Origin: Thermaceae bacterium
GTDB taxonomy: Bacteria > Deinococcota > Deinococci > Deinococcales > Marinithermaceae
Direction of reading: 5' to 3'
DNA length: 64,000 nucleotides
Assembly: GCA_027067955.1 (NCBI GenBank)
Contig: JAMOUW010000079.1
Span: 21,192-85,191 of the forward strand
The notes under the pieces are model-generated. The model was not told the DNA's origin and made no database searches. It worked only from the letters and a program-made list of their open reading frames with translations. Below, in pieces: positions 18,871 to 29,474 of the stretch; within the stretch, counting starts at the first letter, position 1; each line of letters opens with the position of its first letter. The translations under genes and the position numbers were made by a program.

Positions 18871-19365
18871 TCAGGCGGAGCCGGTGCGAAGCACAAGTTT
18901 GCGGACCGTGTAGGTCAGGATTCCCAGTGCCGCCGCCAGAGCCAGGCTTCCGAAGACCCAGAAAACGCGCGGCCTTCCTTCGACGGTCGCGCGCACGGTC
19001 AGAAGCGCCCCCGCGGGGAAGAGAAAAGTGACCGGCACCTCTTCCCCGGGAGGATAGGGCCCCCCGGTGAGACGGATGCGAAAGGCGGTGGTAGCGCCCA
19101 GGCTGGTGACACCGTAGGGGATGGGCACCGACGGCACGGGGCGCCACGCGCTTCCCTCGCGGAGCTCGAGCACGCCCTCGCCACGATCGGTAGCCACCAC
19201 CTCCAGTGACAGGGGATCGTCCCAGGCGGGGTATACCACCAGCCCTTCCAGGAAAACTCCCTCCGCTGTGCGCACTATGCGCAGTTCCTCGATTTCGAAG
19301 TCTCCCGCGTGAGCGCGGGCGATTCCGCCCAAGAGCAGCAGTCCCGCCAGCCACAGCGCTCGCAC
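18871..19365 (-). CDS. hypothetical exported protein with C-terminal membrane anchor
   Basis: A 164-residue protein with a signal peptide (residues 1-20, ending ARAHA), an all-beta extracytoplasmic domain of about 105 residues, and a C-terminal transmembrane helix (VFWVFGSLALAAALGILTYTV) with a short positively charged tail. Its GTG start overlaps the stop of the SCO gene by one base, so the two are coupled. Partnership with SCO suggests a role in copper handling or cytochrome oxidase maturation, but it has no Met/His/Cys copper motif of the PCu(A)C type, so this is inference. No family recognised. Confidence 0.75.
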   Translation of the reverse strand: MRALWLAGLLLLGGIARAHAGDFEIEELRIVRTAEGVFLEGLVVYPAWDDPLSLEVVATDRGEGVLELREGSAWRPVPSVPIPYGVTSLGATTAFRIRLTGGPYPPGEEVPVTFLFPAGALLTVRATVEGRPRVFWVFGSLALAAALGILTYTVRKLVLRTGSA

Positions 19366-19958
19366 TAGAACCGGCCCCTCCGCTCTAAAATGGCCCGCAG
19401 ATCACGCAACATGGCGGTTTCTTCTTCTACCGCTTGCTGGCCGTAAAGCACCCGGATGCGGCCCTCAGGATCGATCAGCGTCACCGTTGAGGTGTGGTCT
19501 ATGTAGCCGCTGGGGTCAGTACGTACGTAAATGTAAAAGCCGGCCGCCACTTTGGCTATTACCTTGGGCGGACCGGAAAGACCGATGAAACTGGGGTGGA
19601 ACAGTTTGGCGTAGCGGTCCATGGCCGCGGGGGTGTCGCGCGCCGGGTCGATGCTGATGGCGAGAACCTGCAGCTGTTCAGGCTCGCCCAGTTCGCGGTA
19701 GATGTGCGCCAGGTGGTTTAGCGTAAGCGGGCAGACATCGGGGCAGTTGGCGTAGCCAAAAAAGACGAGGACCACCTTGCCGCGAAAGTCGGCCAGGCTC
19801 ACCGGGCCATCGGCGCTTTCCAGGCGGAACTCGGGGGCTGGGCGCGGGTTCTTGAGCACCGTACCGGAAAGGGCCAGTACCTGCGGACGTTGCTGGAACA
19901 GCCACGCGCCCCCCAGGATTACCAGGAGTGGAACGAGGTACAGGATGCGCCGCTGCAT
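19365..19958 (-). CDS. SCO1/SenC family protein
   Basis: A 197-residue membrane-anchored thioredoxin-fold protein. A single N-terminal membrane helix (residues 6-20) is followed by the SCO domain with the copper-binding CPDVC motif (Cys72 and Cys76) and a conserved His in YIDHTSTVTLIDPEGRI near residue 160. SCO proteins deliver copper to, or reduce, the CuA site of cytochrome c oxidase. It follows ligA by 10 bases on the same strand and is coupled to the small anchored protein downstream. No oxidase subunit lies in the window. Confidence 0.93.
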   Translation of the reverse strand: MQRRILYLVPLLVILGGAWLFQQRPQVLALSGTVLKNPRPAPEFRLESADGPVSLADFRGKVVLVFFGYANCPDVCPLTLNHLAHIYRELGEPEQLQVLAISIDPARDTPAAMDRYAKLFHPSFIGLSGPPKVIAKVAAGFYIYVRTDPSGYIDHTSTVTLIDPEGRIRVLYGQQAVEEETAMLRDLRAILERRGRF

Positions 19959-19968
19959 CGCGCCCAGT

Positions 19969-21999
<2,031 letters not shown>

Positions 22000-22030
22000 T
22001 CAAAATGAACCGCATCTTTACCGAGGTTAC

Positions 22031-22059
22031 ATGACCTTCACCCTTCCCTGGCATATAAT
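22031..22059 (+). promoter_or_regulatory. sigma-70-type promoter of the BMP gene
   Basis: ATGACC (22031-22036) and a consensus TATAAT (22054-22059) with 17-base spacing. The start codon is 51 bases downstream behind an AAGGAGG ribosome-binding site, so this is one of the few classical leadered promoters in the window. Confidence 0.7.
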
Positions 22060-22109
22060 GACGCTGGCGAAAGAGCCATTAGGACACCAAACCTTTAAGG
22101 AGGTCGAGT

Positions 22110-23192
22110 ATGAAACGATGGGCAGTGTTGGGCATGATGCTAGCGGCCTTCATGGGCCTGGCGATGGCGCAGGTTCGTGTTGGTATTGCGTTTGACGCGG
22201 GCGGCAAGAACGATCGCAGCTTCAACCAGTCGGCCTGGGAGGGTGCACAGAAGGCCGCCAAGGACTTGGGCATCGAACTCTTTGATTTTGAGCCTTCCGA
22301 TCCCAGCCAGGTCATTCAGGGTATCCGCAACTTCGCCGAGGAGGAGTTCGATCTGATCATCGCCGTCGGTTTCGCCAACCAGGGTGCTATCGAAGCAGTG
22401 GCGAAGGAATTTCCCGACATCCACTTTGCGATCATCGACTCTGTAGTCGACCTCCCCAACGTGGCAAGCCTCGTTTTCCGTGAGCACGAAGGCTCGTTCC
22501 TGGTAGGGTACATCGCCGGCAAGCTCACCCAGACGGGGACCGTCGGTTTCGTGGGGGGCATGGACATCCCGCTGATTCACAAGTTCGAGCAGGGCTACAA
22601 GGCTGGCGTCGAATACGCCTGCGCCGAAGACGGCATCGAGTGCAACGTCATTATCAATTACGTGGGCAACACCCCCACTGCCTGGAACGACCCCGCCAAG
22701 GCTAAGGAGATCGCTCAGGCGCAGGTTTCCCAGGGCGCCGACATAATCTACGCCGCCGCCGGCGGTTCTGGTCTGGGAGTGCTCGATTACATCAAGCAAA
22801 CCAAGTGCACTACGGGCAAGAAGTTCATCCGCGACCCCTTCCGCAACGTTCCCGGCAACCCTTGCGGCAAGGACGCCCGCCCGCTCTTCCTGGTAGGGGT
22901 GGACGCCAACCAGAACTACCTGGGCGACACCGATAACAATCCCAAGACCCTCAACTTCGTGCTTACCTCCATGCTGAAACGCGTGGACGTGGCCACCTAC
23001 GACACCATCAAGAGCGTTGTCGAGGGCAACTTTAGTGGCGGCATTCACGAGTTCGGGCTCGAAAACAACGGCGTTGGCTATGCGCTCGACGAGTACAACA
23101 AGGACCTCATTCCGCAGGCGATCGTCACCCGCCTCGAGATAATCAAGCGCAAGATTCTGAGCGGTGAGATCAAGGTACCCTCTTCGCGCTAG
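22110..23192 (+). CDS. BMP-family ABC transporter substrate-binding protein
   Basis: A 360-residue periplasmic binding protein of the basic-membrane-protein family, which binds nucleosides or related purines. Residues 1-20 are a signal peptide ending AMA; there is no lipobox Cys, unlike most BMP lipoproteins, so it is probably soluble in the periplasm. Family segments: GIAFDAGGKNDRSFNQSAWEG, LIIAVGFANQGAIE, VGFVGGMDIPLIHKFEQGYKAG, and GVDANQNYLGD. Four Cys residues in the mature part could form two disulfides. A consensus promoter and AAGGAGG ribosome-binding site suggest strong expression; a terminator separates it from the ATPase gene. Confidence 0.94.
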   Translation: MKRWAVLGMMLAAFMGLAMAQVRVGIAFDAGGKNDRSFNQSAWEGAQKAAKDLGIELFDFEPSDPSQVIQGIRNFAEEEFDLIIAVGFANQGAIEAVAKEFPDIHFAIIDSVVDLPNVASLVFREHEGSFLVGYIAGKLTQTGTVGFVGGMDIPLIHKFEQGYKAGVEYACAEDGIECNVIINYVGNTPTAWNDPAKAKEIAQAQVSQGADIIYAAAGGSGLGVLDYIKQTKCTTGKKFIRDPFRNVPGNPCGKDARPLFLVGVDANQNYLGDTDNNPKTLNFVLTSMLKRVDVATYDTIKSVVEGNFSGGIHEFGLENNGVGYALDEYNKDLIPQAIVTRLEIIKRKILSGEIKVPSSR

Positions 23193-23208
23193 GATCATGC
23201 CGAATACG

Positions 23209-23235
23209 GGCCGCCCCCGAACGGGGGCGGCCTTT
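23209..23235 (+). terminator. terminator between BMP gene and ATPase gene
   Basis: Perfect ten-base arms (23209-23218 and 23223-23232) with a GAAC loop and TTT tail. It separates the abundant binding protein from the ATPase transcript. Confidence 0.85.
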
Positions 23236-23243
23236 CCGGTTGG

Positions 23244-23249
23244 TATACT
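23244..23249 (+). promoter_or_regulatory. leaderless-type -10 box (TATACT) of the ATPase gene
   Basis: TATACT, six bases, then the GTG at 23256. Lies immediately after the terminator, so the ATPase has its own promoter. Confidence 0.65.
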
Positions 23250-23255
23250 GCTTCC

Positions 23256-24770
23256 GTGAGCGAAGTCGCTTTGCAGCTTGAGAACATCACCAAGCGCTAC
23301 CCCCTGGTGCTGGCGAATGATCATATTAACTTGAGTGTCAGGTGGGGCGAGGTGCTGGCGCTGGTGGGTGAGAACGGCGCGGGCAAGTCCACCCTGATGA
23401 AGATCGTTTACGGGCTCGTCAGGCCCGATGAGGGTGAGATCTACGTCGACGGCGAAAGGGTGGAGATTAACACCCCCTCGGACGCCATTGCGCTGGGCAT
23501 AGGCATGGTGCACCAGCACTTTATGCTCGTGGACACCCTTTCTGTTCTTGACAACGTCATTTTGGGGATGGAGCCAAAAGCAGGTCCGGCCATCGACTAC
23601 GCAGCCGCCCGCAAGCGCGTAGTTGAGCTAATAAAAGAGCTGGGCTTCGATCTCGATTCCGACGCCGTAATCGAAGACCTGCCGGTGGGTGCGCAGCAGC
23701 GCGTAGAGATTCTCAAGACCCTCTATCGCGACGCCAAGATACTTATTCTCGACGAGCCTACCGCCGTGCTCACCCCGCAGGAAGTGGAGGATCTTTTCAA
23801 GTTTCTGCGCGAGTTCGCTGGGAAGGGGCACGCCATCATACTTATCACCCACAAGCTCGATGAGGTGATGGAGGTTTCCGACCGTGTCACCGTCATTCGT
23901 GACGGCAAGGTGGTGGGCACGGTGAACACGTCTGAAACCAGCGTGGCCGAGCTGGCGCGGATGATGGTAGGACGGGAAGTGATATTGACCGTGCAGAAAA
24001 AACCCGCCGAGCCCGGAGAGGTGGTGCTTGAGGCCGCAGACCTGCGGGTCGAGGGAAGCGGTCACCGTCCGCGCCTGGACGGCGTCTCATTTCAGGTGCG
24101 CGCGGGCGAGGTCGTGGGCATTGCCGGCGTGGAGGGCAACGGACAGACCGAGCTGGTTGAGGTGATCACCGGCCTGCGCCCCTTCAAGGGCACGCTGCGC
24201 TACAACGGCGAGGCCGTGCACCCCAGCGCCCGCAAGGTGCGCGAGTGGGGTGTGAGTCACATTCCCGAGGAGCGCAACGACCGCGGTTTGATCCTCGAAT
24301 TTCCCACCCGGTATAACATCATCTTGGGTGATCACTACCGTCCGCCTTACGCAGGCTTCCTGGGTTTTTTCAACGACGCCGTCATCAACGATTACGCTGA
24401 AAAGGTAGTTGAGCGCTTCGACGTACGGCCGCGCAGCATCCACCTGATCGGACGCCGCTACTCGGGCGGCAACGCTCAAAAAATCATCGTTGGCCGCGAG
24501 CTGGCGCGCGAACCCAAGCTTCTCGTAGCCGCTCAGCCCACCCGCGGCGTGGATATCGGAGCAATAGAATTCATCCACCAGAACATCATCGAGGCGCGCG
24601 ACCGCGGCATGGCGGTTTTGCTCGTTTCTGCCGATTTGAACGAGGTTATGAGCCTTGCCGACCGTATTCTCGTTATGTATGAGGGCAGGGTGGTGGGCGA
24701 GGTATTGCCGGGAGAGGTGACTGAAGAACAGATAGGTCTTTTGATGGCCGGTCTGGAAGCGGCGGTCTAG
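23256..24770 (+). CDS. duplicated-NBD ABC transporter ATPase (nucleoside/simple-sugar type)
   Basis: A 504-residue protein with two fused nucleotide-binding domains, as in YufO/NupO and RbsA. The N-terminal half has Walker [10 protein letters not shown] (about 46-54), the signature [12 protein letters not shown] and Walker [12 protein letters not shown]. The C-terminal half has a degenerate P-loop ([10 protein letters not shown]) and signature [15 protein letters not shown] with [14 protein letters not shown], the usual asymmetry of this family. It energises uptake with the BMP protein upstream. The two permease genes normally found next to it are absent; YmdB follows after seven bases. Confidence 0.94.
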   Translation: MSEVALQLENITKRYPLVLANDHINLSVRWGEVLALVGENGAGKSTLMKIVYGLVRPDEGEIYVDGERVEINTPSDAIALGIGMVHQHFMLVDTLSVLDNVILGMEPKAGPAIDYAAARKRVVELIKELGFDLDSDAVIEDLPVGAQQRVEILKTLYRDAKILILDEPTAVLTPQEVEDLFKFLREFAGKGHAIILITHKLDEVMEVSDRVTVIRDGKVVGTVNTSETSVAELARMMVGREVILTVQKKPAEPGEVVLEAADLRVEGSGHRPRLDGVSFQVRAGEVVGIAGVEGNGQTELVEVITGLRPFKGTLRYNGEAVHPSARKVREWGVSHIPEERNDRGLILEFPTRYNIILGDHYRPPYAGFLGFFNDAVINDYAEKVVERFDVRPRSIHLIGRRYSGGNAQKIIVGRELAREPKLLVAAQPTRGVDIGAIEFIHQNIIEARDRGMAVLLVSADLNEVMSLADRILVMYEGRVVGEVLPGEVTEEQIGLLMAGLEAAV

Positions 24771-24777
24771 CCCGTTC

Positions 24778-25536
24778 ATGCGTGTGCTTTTTGTTGGCGA
24801 CGTGGTCGCGGGGCCTGGATTGCGAGCCGTGGCCCTGCACCTGCCGGATATACGCAGGCGTTACGATTGGGTGATAATAAATGGAGAGAACGCCGCGGGC
24901 GGTAAGGGACTCGACCGCAAGAGTTATCGCATCTTGCGGGAAGCTGGCGCCGACCTGGTCACCCTGGGGAACCACGCTTGGGACAGAAAAGGCGTCTATG
25001 ATCTTATAGATCGGGAACCCGTAATCAGGGCCGCCAACTATCCTCCGGGAACTCCCGGGCAGGGCTGGTGGGTACTGGAACGGGGAGGTTTCCGCTTGCT
25101 CGTGTTCCAGGTGATGGGTCGCGTATTCATGGGGTTGTTCGACGACCCTTTCCGCACCGCCGACCGCATCCTTGAAGAAGTTCCCCACGATGCCGCAATC
25201 GTGGAGATTCACGCCGAGGCAACCAGCGAAAAGTACGCCCTGGGGCACTATCTCGACGGCCGTGTGGCCGCGGTTCTGGGTACCCACACGCACGTTCCCA
25301 CGCTGGACGCCGGGTTTCTCCCCCGGGGCACGGCGTTCCAGTCTGACGTGGGAATGACCGGCACCTATAATTCCGTAATAGGCGGAGACATCAATACTTT
25401 CCTGGACCGCTTCCTTACATCGCGCCCGCAGCCGTTTCGCAGCGCCGAGGGGGCGGCCAGTTTTCTGGCCACCGAGCTCGTTTTTTCCGGCACCCGGGTA
25501 CAGGCGATCAGTCCCTATCGCTGGGAGGAGCCGTGA
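24778..25536 (+). CDS. YmdB-family metallophosphoesterase (TIGR00282)
   Basis: A 252-residue calcineurin-like phosphoesterase of the YmdB family. Metal ligands are visible as FVGDVVAGPG, IINGENAAGGKGL, TLGNHAWDRKG and HAEATSEKYALGHYLDGR with GTHTHVPTLD. YmdB proteins hydrolyse 2',3'-cyclic nucleotides in vitro and affect biofilm and developmental decisions in Bacillus. It lies seven bases after the ATPase gene and its stop overlaps the ppc start by four bases, so ATPase-ymdB-ppc is one operon of functionally unrelated members. Confidence 0.92.
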   Translation: MRVLFVGDVVAGPGLRAVALHLPDIRRRYDWVIINGENAAGGKGLDRKSYRILREAGADLVTLGNHAWDRKGVYDLIDREPVIRAANYPPGTPGQGWWVLERGGFRLLVFQVMGRVFMGLFDDPFRTADRILEEVPHDAAIVEIHAEATSEKYALGHYLDGRVAAVLGTHTHVPTLDAGFLPRGTAFQSDVGMTGTYNSVIGGDINTFLDRFLTSRPQPFRSAEGAASFLATELVFSGTRVQAISPYRWEEP

Positions 25537-28151
25537 CCCTGCCCGAGGCGCTCCGGCGCGACGTGGACAGGCTGGGCCGGGCGCTGGGAGAAGCGATCCG
25601 CATGGTCAGTGGCGAGCGCCTGTACGGTCTGGTCGAAGAGGTGCGCACCCGCACCAAGATGCTGCGCCGCCATCACGATGAAGCCGAGCGCGAAGCGCTG
25701 GATTCGCTAATAGGGAGTCTGGATCTTCACCGCGCCGAGGGTCTGACCCGGGCCTTTACCAGCTTCTTTTATTTGGCTAATCTAGCCGAGTCGTTCCACC
25801 GGTCCCGGACGGTTGCCCGTGAAGAAAGCGGATTCGCGCGCGCAGCGCAAACCCTGCTGGATTGGAACGTTCCCGCCGGAGACGCTGAGCGTCTTGCCCG
25901 TGCACTCCGCCTTCGCCTTACCTTTACGGCGCACCCAACTGAGGCGCGCAGACGCACCGTAAGGCATCACCTGGAGCGGCTGCATGAAGCCCTGGAGCGC
26001 GATGACGGGGAGATGCTGCGTGAGCGTGTCGCCTTGCTGTGGGCCACCGAGGAGCTGCGCCGTACCCAGCCCACCGTGAACGACGAGGTGAAAGGGGCGC
26101 TCTACTACCTTCCCCGCAGCCTTTGGTCGGCCCAGGCGCGCCTGGTCGAGCGCATGGAAACGGCCCTCCATGACGCCTACGGGCGCAAATTCCATGTCGG
26201 TAGCCCCATTCGCACCCGCAGCTGGATCGGAGGAGACCGCGACGGCAATCCCGCCGTTACCCCGGAGGTGACCGCCTGGGCTCAGGATTACGCACGCCGC
26301 TTGTACGTAGAGCATTTCTGTAGCGAGCTTGATGAGCTGATCAGGGATCTCTCGGTTTCCGAACGCCGCCTTCCAGTTCCGCGAGACCTGCGCGAGGCCG
26401 CAGAACACGCACTCCGGCTCATCGGTGAACCTCCCCGCTTTGCTGGCGAGCCGCTAAGGCGTTATCTGATGGGTATCTATTACCGGCTCGAGCACACCCT
26501 GACGGCGGGCCCTGGCGCTTACCGGGAATCCGCCGAGCTGGTTTCCGACCTGGCCCGGTTGCGCGGCGCCTTGCGTGCCATGGGCCTTGTTTCCTTTGCG
26601 ATCCGGGGCGTGCGCCCGCTGGAGGAGGCCGCGAGAACCTTCGGGCTCGGTTTGGTATCCCTTGATTTGCGTGAGGAGTCGGGCGAGCACCGCCGGGCGG
26701 TTGCCGAGCTGCTGGAAGCGGCCGGCCTGGCTGAAGACTATCCCGGCTGGTCCGAAGAGCGGCGCGAGGCCTGGCTAACCGAGGAGCTTGCGAGCGCGCG
26801 ACCCCTGGCCCCCGTGGGCTATGAGCCCGAAGGTGCTCCGCTGCGCCGGGCGCTGGGGGCTCTTGCTGTATGGGACGGGCGCGGCGCTTATGTGGTGAGC
26901 ATGACCCGCGGACCGTCCGATCTGCTCGAGGTGCTGCTGCTGGCGCGCGAGGCAGGCCGCTACGATCCGCAACGTGGTGCGCCCTTCGACGTGGTGCCGC
27001 TGTTCGAGACCCTGGACGATCTGAATACTGCAGGCGTTACCGTGGAGCGCCTGCTAGCCAACCCGGTGTTCCGGCGTCAGGTTGCCGCGCGCGGGGCGCT
27101 GGAGGTGATGATAGGTTACTCGGATTCGAATAAGGACGCGGGATTTCTCGCCGCAAACTGGGCGTTATACATGGCGCAGCAGCGCGTTGCCGCGTCGGCC
27201 CGGGCTGCCGGGGTGCAAGTGCGCTTCTTCCACGGACGCGGCACCTCCACCGCACGCGGTGGCGGTCCGGCGGGCAGGGCGATAGCCGCATTGCCGGCGG
27301 GTGCGGTAGGACCGGAAATCCGTATAACCGAGCAGGGCGAAGCCCTGGCCGATAAGTACGGTCATCCCGACCTGGCCCTGCGCAGCCTCGAGGAAACGGT
27401 CGCCCACCTCCTGCTCGCCGCGGCGCGCGACGCCGGCTACGGGCCCGCCGCCGGGTTCAAGCCCGAGGTCGCCTGGACGGAGGCGCTGGCGGGCGCTGCC
27501 AAACGCTCTGCGGAGGTGTACCGAGGGCTGCTGTCGTCCGAGGGTTTCTTCAGCTTCTTCGAGCAGCTAACCCCCATTCGCGAAATCGCCGCCCTGAAAA
27601 TTGCCTCACGCCCCGTTTACCGTCACGGGCGTATCCGCGATGTGAGTGACTTGCGGGCGATTCCCTGGGTTATGGCCTGGACCCAGGTACGTGCCAACCT
27701 GCCCGGCTGGTTCGGTCTGGGGGAGGGGCTCGCTGCTCTGGACCCTGATCTGCTTGCAGAAATGTACGCAGGCTGGCCTTTTTTCCGCAGCGTGCTAGAG
27801 GGTGCCGAGCTGTCTTTGGCGAAGACCGACCTGAATGTGACCCGTAACTACCTGCGCTTATTGGAGCCGGGGCTCGCCGAGCGTTTCTTTCCCCGGCTGG
27901 AACGGTCGTTCGAGTCGTCTCTGGAGGTGCTCGAGGCGGCCCGCGGAGCAGCGCTTCTGGCGACGACCCCCGAGCTGGCCCGCAGCATTGAATTGCGCAA
28001 TCCCTACCTGGATCCCATCAACCATCTGCAGGTAGAGCTTCTCTTCCGCTACCGGAGGCTGCCTTCCGAGAGCCCTGACCGCGAGGCGACTACGCGGGCG
28101 CTATTGTCGACGATTTTGGGCATTGCGGCAGGGATGCGCAATACCGGTTGA
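25533..28151 (+). CDS. ppc: phosphoenolpyruvate carboxylase
   Basis: An 872-residue enzyme that carboxylates PEP to oxaloacetate (anaplerosis). Catalytic elements: LTFTAHPTEARRRTV near residue 130 (catalytic His), GGDRDGNPAVT, GYSDSNKDAGFLAANWA near 530, FHGRGTSTARGGGP near 570, and the invariant C-terminus MRNTG. The glycine-rich loop has Thr and Thr-Ala in place of the more common Gly-Ser-Ile-Gly, a variant I associate with Thermus-type enzymes. Length is slightly shorter than enterobacterial Ppc. Translationally coupled to ymdB. Confidence 0.97.
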   Translation: MTLPEALRRDVDRLGRALGEAIRMVSGERLYGLVEEVRTRTKMLRRHHDEAEREALDSLIGSLDLHRAEGLTRAFTSFFYLANLAESFHRSRTVAREESGFARAAQTLLDWNVPAGDAERLARALRLRLTFTAHPTEARRRTVRHHLERLHEALERDDGEMLRERVALLWATEELRRTQPTVNDEVKGALYYLPRSLWSAQARLVERMETALHDAYGRKFHVGSPIRTRSWIGGDRDGNPAVTPEVTAWAQDYARRLYVEHFCSELDELIRDLSVSERRLPVPRDLREAAEHALRLIGEPPRFAGEPLRRYLMGIYYRLEHTLTAGPGAYRESAELVSDLARLRGALRAMGLVSFAIRGVRPLEEAARTFGLGLVSLDLREESGEHRRAVAELLEAAGLAEDYPGWSEERREAWLTEELASARPLAPVGYEPEGAPLRRALGALAVWDGRGAYVVSMTRGPSDLLEVLLLAREAGRYDPQRGAPFDVVPLFETLDDLNTAGVTVERLLANPVFRRQVAARGALEVMIGYSDSNKDAGFLAANWALYMAQQRVAASARAAGVQVRFFHGRGTSTARGGGPAGRAIAALPAGAVGPEIRITEQGEALADKYGHPDLALRSLEETVAHLLLAAARDAGYGPAAGFKPEVAWTEALAGAAKRSAEVYRGLLSSEGFFSFFEQLTPIREIAALKIASRPVYRHGRIRDVSDLRAIPWVMAWTQVRANLPGWFGLGEGLAALDPDLLAEMYAGWPFFRSVLEGAELSLAKTDLNVTRNYLRLLEPGLAERFFPRLERSFESSLEVLEAARGAALLATTPELARSIELRNPYLDPINHLQVELLFRYRRLPSESPDREATTRALLSTILGIAAGMRNTG

Positions 28152-28161
28152 AATAGCCGGG

Positions 28162-28167
28162 TAGAAT
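28162..28167 (+). promoter_or_regulatory. leaderless-type -10 box (TAGAAT) of the 28174 gene
   Basis: TAGAAT, six bases, GTG at 28174. It decides the start in favour of the GTG over the ATG six bases later. Confidence 0.6.
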
Positions 28168-28173
28168 GAGCCC

Positions 28174-28923
28174 GTGGCCATGACGCGCCTGTATCACATC
28201 TCCGATATCCACGTGGCTTCCAAATACTTTCAGCCACAGCTGATGGAACGACTTATTGCGGAAGTAAACAGTGAACGCCCTGATCTGCTCGTGCTTTCGG
28301 GGGACCTCACCGATCGCGGGCTTGCCTACGAGTTCGAGGAGGCCCGGGACTGGACCGACCGTTTTGAGGTCCCGTTGCTCGTCACCCCCGGGAATCACGA
28401 CTCGCGTAACGTTGGTTACGTTCACTTCGAGGAGATCTACGGTTCGCGCTATCGGATAGTGCGCCTCCCCGGCGTACACATAGTTGCTGCGGACTCGAGC
28501 GAGCCCGACCTCGACGAGGGGCGCATAGGCCGGAGCATATATCCGTGGTTGCATGAAGCCCTTGATTCCGCACTTGAGGGCGACCTGAAGGTTTTCGTCA
28601 CCCACCACCACCTACTGCCGGTTCCCGGCGCCGGGCGGGAGCGCAACATATTGCAAGACGCGGGAGACCTGCTCAAGATACTGGTGGATCACGGGGTGGA
28701 ACTAGTGCTAAACGGTCACAAGCACGTGCCGTGGGTATGGCGCTTCGAGGACATGCTGATCGTCAATGCGGGAACCGCGACCACCAACCGCCTGCGGGGA
28801 AAGGAGCAACCAAGCTTCGCGGTCATAGACCTTTCGGGCGAAGCCATAACCGTGCGCCACAGGTATTACGATGGCAGTGAGGAAACCTTGCACCACCCCC
28901 TGAAACGGAGGACCCCGGCATGA
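28174..28923 (+). CDS. metallophosphoesterase (CpdA-like)
   Basis: A 249-residue calcineurin-fold phosphoesterase related to 3',5'-cyclic-AMP phosphodiesterase CpdA. The metal-binding pattern is complete: HISDIHVAS (D-x-H), VLSGDLTDRG, VTPGNHDSRN, a TxHH segment (VFVTHHHLLPVP) and LNGHKHVP. The GTG at 28174 is taken as the start because TAGAAT lies exactly six bases upstream. It could control cyclic-nucleotide levels set by the cyclase at 32.5 kb, but other phosphodiester substrates are equally possible. It overlaps the NYN gene by four bases. Confidence 0.87.
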   Translation: MAMTRLYHISDIHVASKYFQPQLMERLIAEVNSERPDLLVLSGDLTDRGLAYEFEEARDWTDRFEVPLLVTPGNHDSRNVGYVHFEEIYGSRYRIVRLPGVHIVAADSSEPDLDEGRIGRSIYPWLHEALDSALEGDLKVFVTHHHLLPVPGAGRERNILQDAGDLLKILVDHGVELVLNGHKHVPWVWRFEDMLIVNAGTATTNRLRGKEQPSFAVIDLSGEAITVRHRYYDGSEETLHHPLKRRTPA

Positions 28924-29474
28924 AGGAATCGATGGGCTGGAACGCCATGCAGCGCGTAGGCCTGTTCGTTGACACGCAGAACCTCTACCACTCCGCGCGA
29001 GATTACTACGAACGCACCGTCAACTTCGAGAGTCTGCTCAGGCACGCGGTGCAGGGCAGACAGCTGGTGCGGGCGACCGCGTACGTGGTCGAGCGCGAGA
29101 ACGACACCTCTGCCTGGCCCTTTATTTACAAGCTTTCCACCATGGGGTACCGGGTGCGGCGCATGAACCTGAGCGTGCATCATACGACCGATGAGGGCAA
29201 ACCCATATACGAAGGCAATTGGGACATGGGGATAGCGGCCGACATGGTGCGGTTAATGGACTCCCTCGACGTGGTAGTTTTGGGTTCCGGTGACGGCGAT
29301 TTCGTAGACATCCTCGAGGTGCTGATGGAAAAGGGCATCAGGGTTGAGGTCATTGCCTTCAAGGAAACCACCGCCCAGAAGCTCATAGATGCAGTAGACC
29401 AGTTCACCCATCTTCCCGAGATCGAAGAACCTTTCATGCCGCAACGCGAGAAGAACTATCCGGGCACGAAGTGA
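28920..29474 (+). CDS. NYN-domain protein (LabA/DUF88-like)
   Basis: A 184-residue PIN-like NYN domain protein, predicted metal-dependent ribonuclease. The acidic active-site set is visible: GLFVDTQNLYHSAR near residue 14, WDMGIAADMVRLM near 100 and VLGSGDGDFVDILEVL near 120, followed by VEVIAFKETTAQKLIDAVDQF. RNA processing or surveillance is the usual assignment; the substrate is unknown. The ATGA overlap with the phosphoesterase gene and a four-base overlap with queA show one operon linking a phosphoesterase, a nuclease and tRNA modification. Confidence 0.88.
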   Translation: MKESMGWNAMQRVGLFVDTQNLYHSARDYYERTVNFESLLRHAVQGRQLVRATAYVVERENDTSAWPFIYKLSTMGYRVRRMNLSVHHTTDEGKPIYEGNWDMGIAADMVRLMDSLDVVVLGSGDGDFVDILEVLMEKGIRVEVIAFKETTAQKLIDAVDQFTHLPEIEEPFMPQREKNYPGTK

